Shown: positions 56,186-64,000 of the stretch, in pieces
Layout of the letters: every line of letters begins with the position of its first letter
How positions within the stretch are numbered: the first letter of the stretch is position 1
Source of the DNA: Salinimicrobium profundisediminis
GTDB lineage: Bacteria; Bacteroidota; Bacteroidia; Flavobacteriales; Flavobacteriaceae
Direction: 5' to 3'
Length of the DNA: 64,000 nt
Assembly (NCBI RefSeq): GCF_026241755.1
Contig: NZ_JAPJDA010000021.1
Coordinates: 1 to 64,000 of the forward strand
Made by a program: the position numbers and the translations under genes
The notes under the pieces: generated by a model
The model's database searches: none
Seen by the model: only the letters and a program-made list of their open reading frames with translations
Told to the model about the DNA's origin: nothing

Positions 56186-56900
56186 AATCCTTAGCATTAG
56201 ATGTTTGGAGACTGTCTTTTTTAGAAAATTTCTTACCAGAAAACCTGAAGGTATTTTTAATCCAGCTGTGAGCCAGAGCCTCCCAGTCCCGTACCTGCTC
56301 TCCATCACCCGTTCTCCATTCGTTTTTCTGGTAATAATCGAAAAACCTTTTCCCTTCCTCAGGTGAAAGACCCTTAGCATTGAAAAACAATAAAACATCC
56401 ATCCTGTCTTTAGGTTGTTTAGATATTTTTTCAAGTTTAGTACTGTTTATATTTGATCCCACCAGAGGTTTATGGTTGGGACTGGATGGTTTCGACAGAT
56501 GTCCACTTTCAGGACTGTACTGGGATTGTACGGGAACATTTTTGGAACTGTACTGCCCCGCAATTCCGTCAAGAAAGGAGTCAAAATCTTCTTCTGCTTT
56601 TGTTTCCTGTTTTTCCAGTACGCACATCCTAATTCTACTACCTTTAAATGCACTCTTAGATGGAAAATAATCAAGATAACCCCAGTCATTAAGGTTTACG
56701 ATACAGCGGTGATAAGTAGATTTAGAGCCTATTTTTGCAGCACGCATGAGGTCTCTGCGATTCACAGAAATTTCTCCGACAAACCTACTACAGTTCCATT
56801 CCTGGAATAGAGCCAGGTATAGGGTAACATGAGCCGGGTTGAGACGATCATCGAAGTAGAATTTTTCAAAGGCGGCATTAAGGAGCTTAATGTAATTCAT
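56169..56900 (-). CDS. Winged-helix replication/regulatory protein (DnaD-like context)
   Basis: This is a 243-residue protein. The N-terminal ~105 residues read as a winged helix (N-P-A-H-V-T-L-Y-L-A-L-F-Q-E-W-N, I-S-V-N-R-R-D-L-M-R-A-A-K-I-G-S-K-S-T-Y, N-L-N-D-W-G-Y-L-D-Y). They are followed by a Ser/Pro-rich linker and a C-terminal helical end with F-F-D-Y-Y-Q-K-N-E-W and D-W-E-A-L-A-H-S-W-I-K-N. This two-domain form resembles DnaD-like primosome proteins and the helix-turn-helix partner of DnaC-like loaders in Bacteroidota ICEs. Its 3' end overlaps the ATPase gene start. Function is inferred from context. Confidence 0.72.
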   Translation of the reverse strand: MNYIKLLNAAFEKFYFDDRLNPAHVTLYLALFQEWNCSRFVGEISVNRRDLMRAAKIGSKSTYHRCIVNLNDWGYLDYFPSKSAFKGSRIRMCVLEKQETKAEEDFDSFLDGIAGQYSSKNVPVQSQYSPESGHLSKPSSPNHKPLVGSNINSTKLEKISKQPKDRMDVLLFFNAKGLSPEEGKRFFDYYQKNEWRTGDGEQVRDWEALAHSWIKNTFRFSGKKFSKKDSLQTSNAKDYDQPL

Positions 56901-56915
56901 AGCACTTCCTATTAG

Positions 56916-57188
56916 TTAATGAAGGACCTTTTTCTCTACCATTAGTTTTTGTATTTCATCAGAATCGAAATAAATGATGCCCCCCAGTTTGGTATAGGGT
57001 AGCGTTCCATTGAATTTCAGGTTTTGAAGAGTTCCGGGACTAATCTTTAATAGTTTTAAAACTTCGTTGGATTTTAGCCACTTCTTTGAACTCTGACCCT
57101 TGTGTTCAGTAAGCATTGACTGGATTTCTTGCAGAAGCTCCTTTTTGAACTCCTGAAGATCTTCTGTGGTAATAATAGATGTTGGCAT
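56916..57188 (-). CDS. Helix-turn-helix (excisionase-type) DNA-binding protein
   Basis: This is a 90-residue protein with an N-terminal coiled coil (~8-30) and a MerR/excisionase-type winged HTH: W-L-K-S-N-E-V-L-K-L-L-K-I-S-P-G-T-L-Q-N-L, then the wing L-P-Y-T-K-L-G-G-I-I-Y-F-D-S-D-E-I-Q-K-L-M. Proteins of this type in Bacteroidota conjugative elements act as excision factors or regulators of the replication genes. It is first in the transcription unit leading to the winged-helix and DnaC-like genes (15 bp). Palindromic repeats immediately upstream (57204-57416) are candidate binding sites. Confidence 0.83.
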   Translation of the reverse strand: MPTSIITTEDLQEFKKELLQEIQSMLTEHKGQSSKKWLKSNEVLKLLKISPGTLQNLKFNGTLPYTKLGGIIYFDSDEIQKLMVEKKVLH

Positions 57189-57203
57189 AATGATTCTTTT
57201 TTT

Positions 57204-57416
57204 AGCATTTAAAATGCTGGTTACAATTTCATTATGCTAAATTGATATGCCCTGCTGGCTTTTTTTCACAAGAGGTTTCGTACTACGAAAAAGTTTAACA
57301 TTCCTTTTCTTTGCGGAATTTTGGGCAGTTTTGAAAGAATATAATCCCTAGGATTCTCTCAAGAATTGCCATTTTTCCATCTTCCAAAGGTTTTTCCCAG
57401 CAATTCGTAGTACGAA
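57204..57416. repeat. Palindromic repeats upstream of the HTH gene
   Basis: Three symmetrical sites lie in the 415-bp gap between the HTH and DnaE genes. AGCATTT-A-AAATGCT is at 57204-57218. TTCGTACTACGAA is at 57277-57289, and TTCGTAGTACGAA, its reverse complement, is at 57404-57416; each of the latter is followed by an A run. The last two have 6-bp arms around one central base. They look like repeated operators or recombination-core-type sites. The remainder of the gap (57420-57600) contains only a 33-codon frame I do not trust. Confidence 0.55.
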
Positions 57417-57603
57417 AAAAGGGCATCATTTTATCCTTGCAGTGCTAATGATAAACGGGGTAATATGAATAGAGAGGTAGTGCTTTGTTTATTCAGGCAC
57501 CCTTATCCTGAGAAAAGCGAATTTGCAGGTGAAAATAAAAAAAGTAATATGGGAAGAAGTCCTTAAAGAAGATAAAGGAACAGCTCTGCGTTTACAAAAT
57601 CTA

Positions 57604-60582
57604 CTACTTCAATACCCGGCTTCTTTCTGTTCTTCTTGGATCTCCAGCAGTTTCCTGTCTGGAGATCCATTTTAGGTTAACGGCGATATATCCAAACTCC
57701 TCCACTACTTTTCCGTAACATAAAAAGATCCCTTTGCTGCGCAGTGGGTATTTCTCGGCTACTCCTGGAAAAGAAACTGTGTCAAAAATGTCATTATGTT
57801 GATCAAAGAAAGTCCCGAAATACATGTACTTATTATTTACTGTGGGAGTTCTTTTTGCTGTTATTAAATTTCCATATATAGAGATTTCCTTACCAATATA
57901 ATTTTTAAGATCTTTTGCTTTTACTGTGGGTTGCAGGTTATTTTTTAGAAGATCAAAATGGCTGCAAAGGGGAAAACCCAGTAACTCCATTTGATCATAT
58001 GCCTCCACCAAAAAATCAAAACTAAATTCGGGCAGGTCAAAATCTTTATGTGGTGTTCGGAAAAGCAACGCCTGAGTGGAGTTTGTTTTGTTATGATTCA
58101 GTTTGAAATGCGCTTTCCACAGCAGGTGGTGCTTGTCCAATCCTGTAAACCTGAACGCATTAATTTTAAGTAGTAAACTCAATTGATCTATGGAAATCTC
58201 TACCCGATCAATAAAATCATCCAAAGATCTAAAGCTGCCAAAAAACTGGCGATTCTCAAGGATGCGCTGTATTACCTTTAGCTCCAGCTCTTTTATGTAA
58301 GCAAACCCAAGGAAAATATCACGGCCACGTATTACGTTAGGGTGATCACTGTTATTGATACAGGGTGCATGAACAATTCCTCCACATTTTCTGATTTCCT
58401 GAATATAGGTTTCCACATCATAAAATCCACCTCCGTTGTTGAGTGCTGCCACCATAAATTCCAACGGGAAATATCGCTTTAGATATAAACTCTGGTAACT
58501 CTCCACAGCATAGGACGCAGAATGACCTTTGGGAAAAGCATAACCCGCAAAAGAAGCAATTTGATCCCATACCTCATTTATAAGAGTAACATCGTATCCC
58601 CGTTCCCTACAATTGTCCCGGAATTTCCGTTCAATTTTATCAATTTGGCCTTTAGAAGTTTTTTTTCCACTCATTCCCCGCCTCAGCACATCTGCTTCTT
58701 CAAAAGAAAGGCCTGCAAAATAGTGGGCAACTTTTAGAACATCTTCCTGGTATACCATGACTCCATAGGTCTCAGCCAGAATTTCGTATAATACAGGATG
58801 TGCCTGCCGCCTTCTTTGCGGGTTCCTGTGCCTTTGTATATATTCCTCTTTCATCCCGCCGTTGGAAACACCAGGTCTAATAATGGAACTTGCTGCAACA
58901 AGTTCAAGATAGCTCTGTGTTTGCAGCTTTTGGAATAAACCACGCATGGCGGGAGACTCAATGTAAAAAACGCCCATACAGTCCCCTGCCCTGAGTAAGT
59001 TATTTATTTCTGGATCATTTTTAAAAACTGCTACATTATCAATATCTTCAATATGAGCTTCAGGTTGGTTTTGCTTAATAATTTCGATGGCATCTGTAAT
59101 TTTTGAAAGTCCACGTTGTGCCAGAATATCAAATTTATGAATACCAACTTCTTCACTGATATTCATATCAACCTGAACTGTGGCAAAACCCTTTGGCGGC
59201 ATAAAAGTACCGCTGTAATTATAAACAGAATCATTCAGGATAAGGATACCCCCGGAATGTACACTTAGATAATTAGGAAAACCAGTAATCAATCCACTAT
59301 ATCTAATTACCAGCTGTTCCAGGTGATCTAATTGCTCAAAATCAAAAAAACCAGCAGATAATTTATCGATGTTCTCTTTTGGGAGCCCAAATACCTTTCC
59401 TATTTCCCTTACTACCGCACGCCTTTTAAAGGTTACATAGGTTCCCATTAAAGCCGTATTCTTATGACGCCTAAAAATATAATCAGTTACATCCTGGCGA
59501 TCTTTCCAGGAAAAATCAATGTCAAAATCGGGGGGAGATTTTCTGCTTTCGTTTAGGAAACGTTCAAAATATAAATCCAGTTCTATTGGGTCGACATTGG
59601 TAATACCAATTATATAGGCTACAATGGAATTTGCCCCGCTACCCCGCCCTATGTAAGGGTAATTTTTGGATCTGGCGTATTGAATAATATCATAATTGAT
59701 CAGGAAATAAGAAACAAATCCAAGATTAAAAATCGCTTTTAACTCTTTTTCTATCCTATCACGTACTACTTGAGAGGCTTCGGGATATCGTTTTGGAAGA
59801 TTTTCTTTGCATAATTTTTTAAGGAGATTTTCATCTTCCTGCTTGCTTTTACCATAAATCTGTAAATTTCGGTTGAGCCGGTCTTTCCCAAAACCAAACT
59901 TAATTTCACAGCTTTCGATTAGGTTTTGAGTGTTATTTAAAATAAATGGATAATCTTCAAATGCCTTGTGAATTTCCTGTAAAGAGATCATTTGCTGATT
60001 GATTGAACCTTCCTCATCCCTGGGAAGTTTGCTCAAAAGAGTATTTTTATCAATGGCACGCAGAAGACGGTGAGCATTAAAATCTTTTTTATTTCGGAAG
60101 CTTACCGTTTGCAAAAGGATCAGTTTGTGTGAAAACCGGAGGTACGTTGAGAATTTTAGTTGTCGTAAAGTTTCTACGGAAACGCCGATGAACTCATTTT
60201 TCCGGAAATGCTTTTTTTTAGTCTTAACCACTTTTTCAAACGGATAAATGATATAGCAGTCAGATAAATCAGGTGCATTGTCTTCAAATGCTGAATGCTG
60301 ATGCAAATGAGCCGAAAGATGTTCATTGAGCTGTCGGAATCCGATATTGTTTCTGGCAATACCCACATATTGTTGGGATACACCATTCCTGAAATCAATG
60401 CCTATCAGTGGTTTTATTCCAAAGGCAGAGGCCTCCTTGACAAAATTCATACAGGCAGAAGTATTGTTGATGTCGGTTACAGCAATGGCTTCCATACCAT
60501 TCTTTTTTGCCAGAACACAAAGATCTTCTACAGAAAATGTTCCGTAGCGCAAAGAAAACCAGGTATGGCAGTTTAGAAACAT
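57604..60582 (-). CDS. DNA polymerase III alpha subunit (mobile DnaE/DnaE2-like)
   Basis: This is a 992-residue C-family polymerase. An N-terminal PHP domain (~1-200) is followed by the palm with S-P-P-D-F-D-I-D-F-S-W (~350-360, catalytic Asp pair), the G-R-G-S-G-A-N-S-I-V-A-Y motif, thumb/fingers (Y-Q-E-D-V...L-R-R-G-M-S-G-K), a helix-hairpin region with F-P-K-G-H-S-A-S-Y-A, and a C-terminal OB fold (Y-I-G-K-E-I-S-I-Y-G-N-L). It is shorter than the replicative DnaE (~1160) and encoded directly after DinB, the layout of error-prone DnaE2/ImuC cassettes. The first PHP metal residue appears replaced (N-C-H for H-x-H). A role in translesion synthesis on the element is likely. Confidence 0.9.
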   Translation of the reverse strand: MFLNCHTWFSLRYGTFSVEDLCVLAKKNGMEAIAVTDINNTSACMNFVKEASAFGIKPLIGIDFRNGVSQQYVGIARNNIGFRQLNEHLSAHLHQHSAFEDNAPDLSDCYIIYPFEKVVKTKKKHFRKNEFIGVSVETLRQLKFSTYLRFSHKLILLQTVSFRNKKDFNAHRLLRAIDKNTLLSKLPRDEEGSINQQMISLQEIHKAFEDYPFILNNTQNLIESCEIKFGFGKDRLNRNLQIYGKSKQEDENLLKKLCKENLPKRYPEASQVVRDRIEKELKAIFNLGFVSYFLINYDIIQYARSKNYPYIGRGSGANSIVAYIIGITNVDPIELDLYFERFLNESRKSPPDFDIDFSWKDRQDVTDYIFRRHKNTALMGTYVTFKRRAVVREIGKVFGLPKENIDKLSAGFFDFEQLDHLEQLVIRYSGLITGFPNYLSVHSGGILILNDSVYNYSGTFMPPKGFATVQVDMNISEEVGIHKFDILAQRGLSKITDAIEIIKQNQPEAHIEDIDNVAVFKNDPEINNLLRAGDCMGVFYIESPAMRGLFQKLQTQSYLELVAASSIIRPGVSNGGMKEEYIQRHRNPQRRRQAHPVLYEILAETYGVMVYQEDVLKVAHYFAGLSFEEADVLRRGMSGKKTSKGQIDKIERKFRDNCRERGYDVTLINEVWDQIASFAGYAFPKGHSASYAVESYQSLYLKRYFPLEFMVAALNNGGGFYDVETYIQEIRKCGGIVHAPCINNSDHPNVIRGRDIFLGFAYIKELELKVIQRILENRQFFGSFRSLDDFIDRVEISIDQLSLLLKINAFRFTGLDKHHLLWKAHFKLNHNKTNSTQALLFRTPHKDFDLPEFSFDFLVEAYDQMELLGFPLCSHFDLLKNNLQPTVKAKDLKNYIGKEISIYGNLITAKRTPTVNNKYMYFGTFFDQHNDIFDTVSFPGVAEKYPLRSKGIFLCYGKVVEEFGYIAVNLKWISRQETAGDPRRTERSRVLK

Positions 60583-60600
60583 CTATAAAATTCTTTGTTG

Positions 60601-61818
60601 TTATTGTTGCCGATGCGCATGTAATATTGGAGGTTCCCCGTTGAAAGGATTATTCATTCTTCCCACACTGGTACCACCTATGGTGGCTGCACGGATGACA
60701 CTGTGGTCTCCAAAACGCTCGCGGATTCTGTCCATCGAATTGTACAGGCTCAACATTTCCTCCGAATCGTCAAACAGGTTGATCTGGTAGTGTCCCCCCA
60801 CAAGACCAGTAAATTTAACCCCCACCAGTCTTATCAGTAGCCTGCGGTTATAGAGCTGGTTGAAAAGTTCCAGCACCTTAGGGATGATTAGATGATCGGC
60901 ACTGGTATAAGATATTTTTGCCTGTTTGGTATAGGTGTGAAAATCCGAGTACCTGATTTTCACACTCAGGTTCGACGTCAGTTTATTGCCACGCCGGAGT
61001 TGAAAGGCAAGATTCTCTGCCATTGCTACCAGAGTTGCCCGGAGTTGTACCATGTTGATGGTATCTTTATGGAAAGTGCGCTCTGCAGATATGGATTTCC
61101 TTTCATGAAAAGGAATAATGGGGGAATCATCTATGCCATTGGCCCTCTTCCATATAGATCGCCCGTTCTTGCCTAATACACCTTCCAACATCTCCACCGG
61201 CATCTCCTGGATCATTTGTATATCCCGAACCCCCAGATTTAAAAGCTTCTGAAATGTCTTCTCACCTATCATAGGAATCTTTCTTACTGACAAAGGAGCA
61301 AGGAAAGATTTTTCATTCCCTTGCAGAATGATCATCTGATTATTGGGTTTGGCCTCACCAGTTGCTACTTTGGATACCACCTTATTCTGGGATAATCCGA
61401 AAGAAATAGGTAATCCACTTTCTCTTATGATGGTTTGCCGAAGCTCTCCTGCAAATTTATAGGTGCCGAAGAATTTTTCCATCCCGCTGAGATCTGCATA
61501 AAATTCATCGATACTTGCTTTCTCAAATGAGGGCACTTTGCTTTTGATAATATCCGTGACTATATGGGAATGTTTGGTGTAAACACTGGAATCCCCTTTT
61601 ATAACAGTAGCCTGTGGACATAGCTGCCGTGCAACTTTCATGGCCATGCCTGAGTGTACACCGAACTTTCGGGTTTCATAGCTACATGCTGCCACTACCC
61701 CCCTGTCACCCAATCCCCCTACTAAAAGAGGTTTATCCTGTAACTCAGAATTGAGCAAACGTTCAACAGACACAAAGAAAGTATCCAAGTCCAGGTGTAA
61801 AATTGATCTCTTCAGCAT
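60601..61818 (-). CDS. dinB: Y-family DNA polymerase IV (DinB)
   Basis: This is a 405-residue translesion polymerase. The catalytic carboxylates are intact: Asp10 in H-L-D-L-D-T-F-F and Asp104/Glu105 in A-S-I-D-E-F-Y-A-D. Palm, helix-hairpin (I-P-M-I-G-E-K-T-F-Q) and little-finger domains are all recognisable. A clamp-binding pentapeptide Q-I-N-L-F occurs at 345-349. It precedes dnaE by 18 bp on the same strand, forming a two-polymerase unit. Active residues distinguish it from catalytically dead ImuB. No LexA/UmuD-like repressor is encoded beside it. Confidence 0.94.
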   Translation of the reverse strand: MLKRSILHLDLDTFFVSVERLLNSELQDKPLLVGGLGDRGVVAACSYETRKFGVHSGMAMKVARQLCPQATVIKGDSSVYTKHSHIVTDIIKSKVPSFEKASIDEFYADLSGMEKFFGTYKFAGELRQTIIRESGLPISFGLSQNKVVSKVATGEAKPNNQMIILQGNEKSFLAPLSVRKIPMIGEKTFQKLLNLGVRDIQMIQEMPVEMLEGVLGKNGRSIWKRANGIDDSPIIPFHERKSISAERTFHKDTINMVQLRATLVAMAENLAFQLRRGNKLTSNLSVKIRYSDFHTYTKQAKISYTSADHLIIPKVLELFNQLYNRRLLIRLVGVKFTGLVGGHYQINLFDDSEEMLSLYNSMDRIRERFGDHSVIRAATIGGTSVGRMNNPFNGEPPILHAHRQQ

Positions 61819-61976
61819 TTTATGGAATAATTCCTTATTATAGGATTTTTTCCAAATTTATAAAATTACAGATTACTATAATAAAGTATAACGTTAAAAC
61901 ATAAATGAATTTCAAATCCTTATTTAAAACCCTGATTATCAGACCAAAAACAAGATTTTCTTCCTAATAACCTGTA
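61819..61976 (-). promoter_or_regulatory. Promoter region of the dinB-dnaE unit
   Basis: This is a 158-bp gap between the rteC stop and the dinB start. It is AT-rich and contains TATAACGTTA (61887-61896), a shortened relative of the 14-bp palindrome at 13768-13781. It could hold a damage-responsive operator, but no known Bacteroidota SOS box or clear TAnnTTTG was recognised. Confidence 0.3.
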
Positions 61977-62861
61977 TTACAATTTATCATCCCGCGACAT
62001 TTTTTGTTCCAGCTGAAGCACGAGGTTCTGCAGGTATTTTGTTCTTGTTCCTTTTCTTGCTTTAATTTCAGAGTAGGTTTTATAGGTGTTATCCAGCCGG
62101 ATATTGAAGAAATCTTCAAAGGAGGAAATGATAGTAGCAAGGTCAGCAGTACCATGATTCAGGTCACCGGTAGCGTATAGGGCATAAATCAATTCTACTA
62201 ATGCAGTTTTAGATCCGGACCACAATACAATTTTATGTTTCTTCTCTACTGTAAAATCTCTACCGCCGGGCTTCAATTCCTGAATCGACTCCCTAACGTA
62301 ATGGATAAACCGGTACATCGCCTGGACCTTAGACCATAACATATCATGAGAGGTAGAAAATTCCGGGTACTGGTAATAATTAATCATAGGGGTGAATGGG
62401 AAGTTCTTCCGGTGATTCCGTGTAAACAACTGATGATCCATATAGGAATGCCCCTGCTCCATATAATGCACAAAGTCATTGTTCTTATGAAAAAACTTAT
62501 TAATTTTCCTCAATTCTTTTTCATAGAACCTTATTTGGAAGTTATCACCGGCTTTAGGCTTTCTCAATTCACAGGACCTCATTTCCGTAAAGTAAATAAG
62601 GTAACTCATTGGGCAGGGTTTGATACTCTTAAAAAACTCTATTTCATCAGGAACATTTTCAAAATCCTCTTTTTCAATAAGATCTTTTAAAACTGACAAA
62701 GTGGTGTTACACAAATCAATACCTGCATCAGCCTTTTTCAAAGGCTGGGGAATTTCCATGACCTGCGTACTTAGTTGGTTGTGAAAGGTATGTATAATCT
62801 CATCAAACATTTTATTATTGCCTTGAACCATTAAATAATAGTAGGGTAAGTTGATTTTCAA
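61977..62861 (-). CDS. rteC: RteC-family conjugative element regulator
   Basis: This is a 294-residue RteC protein. Characteristic segments are Y-L-I-Y-F-T-E-M-R-S-C-E-L-R-K-P, I-R-F-Y-E-K-E-L-R-K-I-N-K-F-F, Y-M-E-Q-G-H-S-Y-M-D-H-Q-L-F-T-R, a helical C-terminal DNA-binding part with V-L-W-S-G-S-K-T-A-L-V-E-L-I-Y-A-L-Y, and F-F-N-I-R-L-D-N-T-Y-K-T-Y-S-E-I-K-A-R-K. In CTnDOT, RteC activates the excision operon after tetracycline induction through RteA/RteB. Here no rteA/rteB neighbours are visible, so the inducing signal is unknown. Met at 62810 (MFDEIIHTF) is an alternative start closer to typical RteC N-termini. Confidence 0.88.
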   Translation of the reverse strand: MKINLPYYYLMVQGNNKMFDEIIHTFHNQLSTQVMEIPQPLKKADAGIDLCNTTLSVLKDLIEKEDFENVPDEIEFFKSIKPCPMSYLIYFTEMRSCELRKPKAGDNFQIRFYEKELRKINKFFHKNNDFVHYMEQGHSYMDHQLFTRNHRKNFPFTPMINYYQYPEFSTSHDMLWSKVQAMYRFIHYVRESIQELKPGGRDFTVEKKHKIVLWSGSKTALVELIYALYATGDLNHGTADLATIISSFEDFFNIRLDNTYKTYSEIKARKGTRTKYLQNLVLQLEQKMSRDDKL

Positions 62862-62920
62862 ATTCCTAATTTTAATGGATACACAGTGGGTTCCTTGAGA
62901 GTGAATTTACAGGTGATCCC

Positions 62921-64000
62921 TTAGGATTCATTTCTCATCATACCTATACTTTCCATTTTATAGTTGTCTTCCGTTTGCACATAAGATAATCTTCTCTTTA
63001 CCGTGGCTCCGAATTTTCGTTTTTCAAAAGAAGCGCTTAACCCGAAGTCTATTCTTTTAAACCCAAGATCTTTGGCCCTTTTAATAGTTTGATATAATAA
63101 CTGCCGATACACCTGAAATTCCGTTGCGTATTTATAATCCATTCCCACAAGGGAGGGAACATAAGTAATACCGAGGTTTTTATAGCAGAACATCACACCT
63201 ACTATTGAAGGCTCAGTACCTTCAAATAGTGAGGAGTGGAGTTTTAAAACAATAAATTCCCAGTTGGGGCTTTCTGCCATGCTAAAGAATAATTTTTGCG
63301 GATAGGTGAAAGTGTTGATGCCGTAGTTATTCTGCTTTACATTTTTATACAATTGATAAAATTTTTCAATTTCACCGGGATGAGGATTTTGAACAATCCT
63401 GATATCAAATTTATCTTCATACGGCTGAACTTCCTTTCTAAAATGTCTCCTGGACCTGGAGCTTAAGCGTTCCATGTAATCCTGCTCATCTTTCCAGTCC
63501 AAGTCTTCCAGAACACAGGATTCAGGCATTTCCGCTGGAATATATCCTTCATCATTGAAAATCTTTGCCAGCGTATCATCCTTCTCAAAATCCCGCAGGA
63601 CCACCATTTCTGCCCTGACCTTCTCCGACAGCTTTTCAATCTCCTGTAAAAGAAGCTTTAATGCTTCTTCCCACCGGGGATGTTTTCGGTTAATAAACAG
63701 ATGTTCCCCCTCTGTAAAGGTTGAACCAAGGGAAAGAACCGGTGAAGTCATAAAATAGGGATCTCTTTCCCGGGTTTCCTCGAGCTTTTTGGATACAGAA
63801 GCGGGAGCAGTCATATCATCCTTCCACAGCGAATTGCTTAAAAAGGTGCTAAGCACAGAATTTTTGTATTCATCCCGGATAATAAAATAATGGAATGACC
63901 ACTGATGTTCCCGCTTTTCATTTCCATTAAAAACTTTCTCGAGGAAAAGCTGACCATCCCAATCAAATGTGCCCTTGCCTCCCATACATTTATTCCATTC
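62921..64000 (-). CDS. FemAB/GNAT-like acyltransferase, open at the right edge
   Basis: The protein is at least 354 residues plus the five codons before the internal Met at 63985; the frame stays open to base 64000, so the N-terminus is outside. The fold reads as two GNAT-type domains in tandem, as in FemAB or peptidoglycan-type acyltransferases: R-S-R-R-H-F-R-K-E-V, Y-Q-L-Y-K-N-V-K, I-V-G-V-M-F-C-Y-K, Y-A-T-E-F-Q-V-Y-R-Q-L-L-Y, and the ending G-F-K-R-I-D-F-G-L-S-A-S-F-E-K-R-K-F-G-A. It lies ~60 bp upstream of rteC on the same strand. Substrate unknown; it could modify lipid or cell-wall amines as cargo of the element. Confidence 0.72.
   Translation of the reverse strand, partial: EWNKCMGGKGTFDWDGQLFLEKVFNGNEKREHQWSFHYFIIRDEYKNSVLSTFLSNSLWKDDMTAPASVSKKLEETRERDPYFMTSPVLSLGSTFTEGEHLFINRKHPRWEEALKLLLQEIEKLSEKVRAEMVVLRDFEKDDTLAKIFNDEGYIPAEMPESCVLEDLDWKDEQDYMERLSSRSRRHFRKEVQPYEDKFDIRIVQNPHPGEIEKFYQLYKNVKQNNYGINTFTYPQKLFFSMAESPNWEFIVLKLHSSLFEGTEPSIVGVMFCYKNLGITYVPSLVGMDYKYATEFQVYRQLLYQTIKRAKDLGFKRIDFGLSASFEKRKFGATVKRRLSYVQTEDNYKMESIGMMRNES

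Noticed and set aside
57465-57566. 33-codon plus-strand frame in the HTH-DnaE gap
   Set aside because: Very short, no family resemblance, no operon partner on that strand.

Overview
The window is AT-rich DNA from a member of the Bacteroidota, most likely a marine or soil Flavobacteriaceae species. The basis is three SusC/SusD outer-membrane pairs, a hybrid two-component regulator, a SusR-type regulator, many Cys-lipoprotein signals, CTnDOT-type conjugation genes (TraE to TraN) and RteC. The genus cannot be fixed from sequence alone. No rRNA, tRNA or CRISPR array was seen.

Layout. (1) 1-1.9 kb is a scar: a C-type-lectin-like adhesin gene cut at its 3' end and joined to the last ~40 codons of a tyrosine recombinase, followed by a decayed IS256-family transposase. 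(2) 1.9-16.6 kb, minus strand, is a complete fructan utilisation locus: fructose-sensing hybrid two-component regulator, then MFS transporter, GH32, SusC, SusD, surface-binding lipoprotein, GH32 and fructokinase. (3) 17.8-18.9 kb carries element-type housekeeping genes (RadC-like, SSB, a small basic protein). (4) 19.6-26.4 kb is a SusC/SusD pair followed by two secreted endonuclease/exonuclease/phosphatase (EEP) hydrolases and no glycosidase. (5) 28.1-31.3 kb is a mobilisation module (BfmA-like accessory protein, HxH relaxase, coupling ATPase), preceded by a perfect 19-bp hairpin. (6) 31.4-34.7 kb is an overlapping operon: alpha/beta hydrolase, ECF sigma factor, membrane protein (candidate anti-sigma), two envelope proteins. 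(7) 34.8-46.3 kb is a starch/maltodextrin locus: GH97, GH13, SusE-like binder, SusD, SusC, and divergent SusR. (8) 46.6-53.3 kb is the conjugation apparatus, transcribed traE-F-G-I-J-K-M-N on the minus strand. (9) 53.6-64 kb holds SRAP, an EEP-fold protein, a DnaC-like ATPase with a winged-helix partner, a small HTH protein, a mobile DnaE plus DinB polymerase pair, RteC and a FemAB/GNAT-like protein running off the right edge.

Reading as a whole: parts of an integrative conjugative element (ICE) backbone (ssb/radC, mob, tra, replication/repair, rteC) alternate with nutrient-acquisition loci. This suggests an ICE loaded with sugar- and phosphodiester-utilisation cargo, or a decayed ICE interrupted by those loci. 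No intact integrase, element end or attachment site is visible. The traA-D, traL and traO-Q genes are also missing from the window, so mobility cannot be claimed. The fructan locus lies outside the stretch bracketed by element genes, next to the recombinase scar, so whether it belongs to the element is open.
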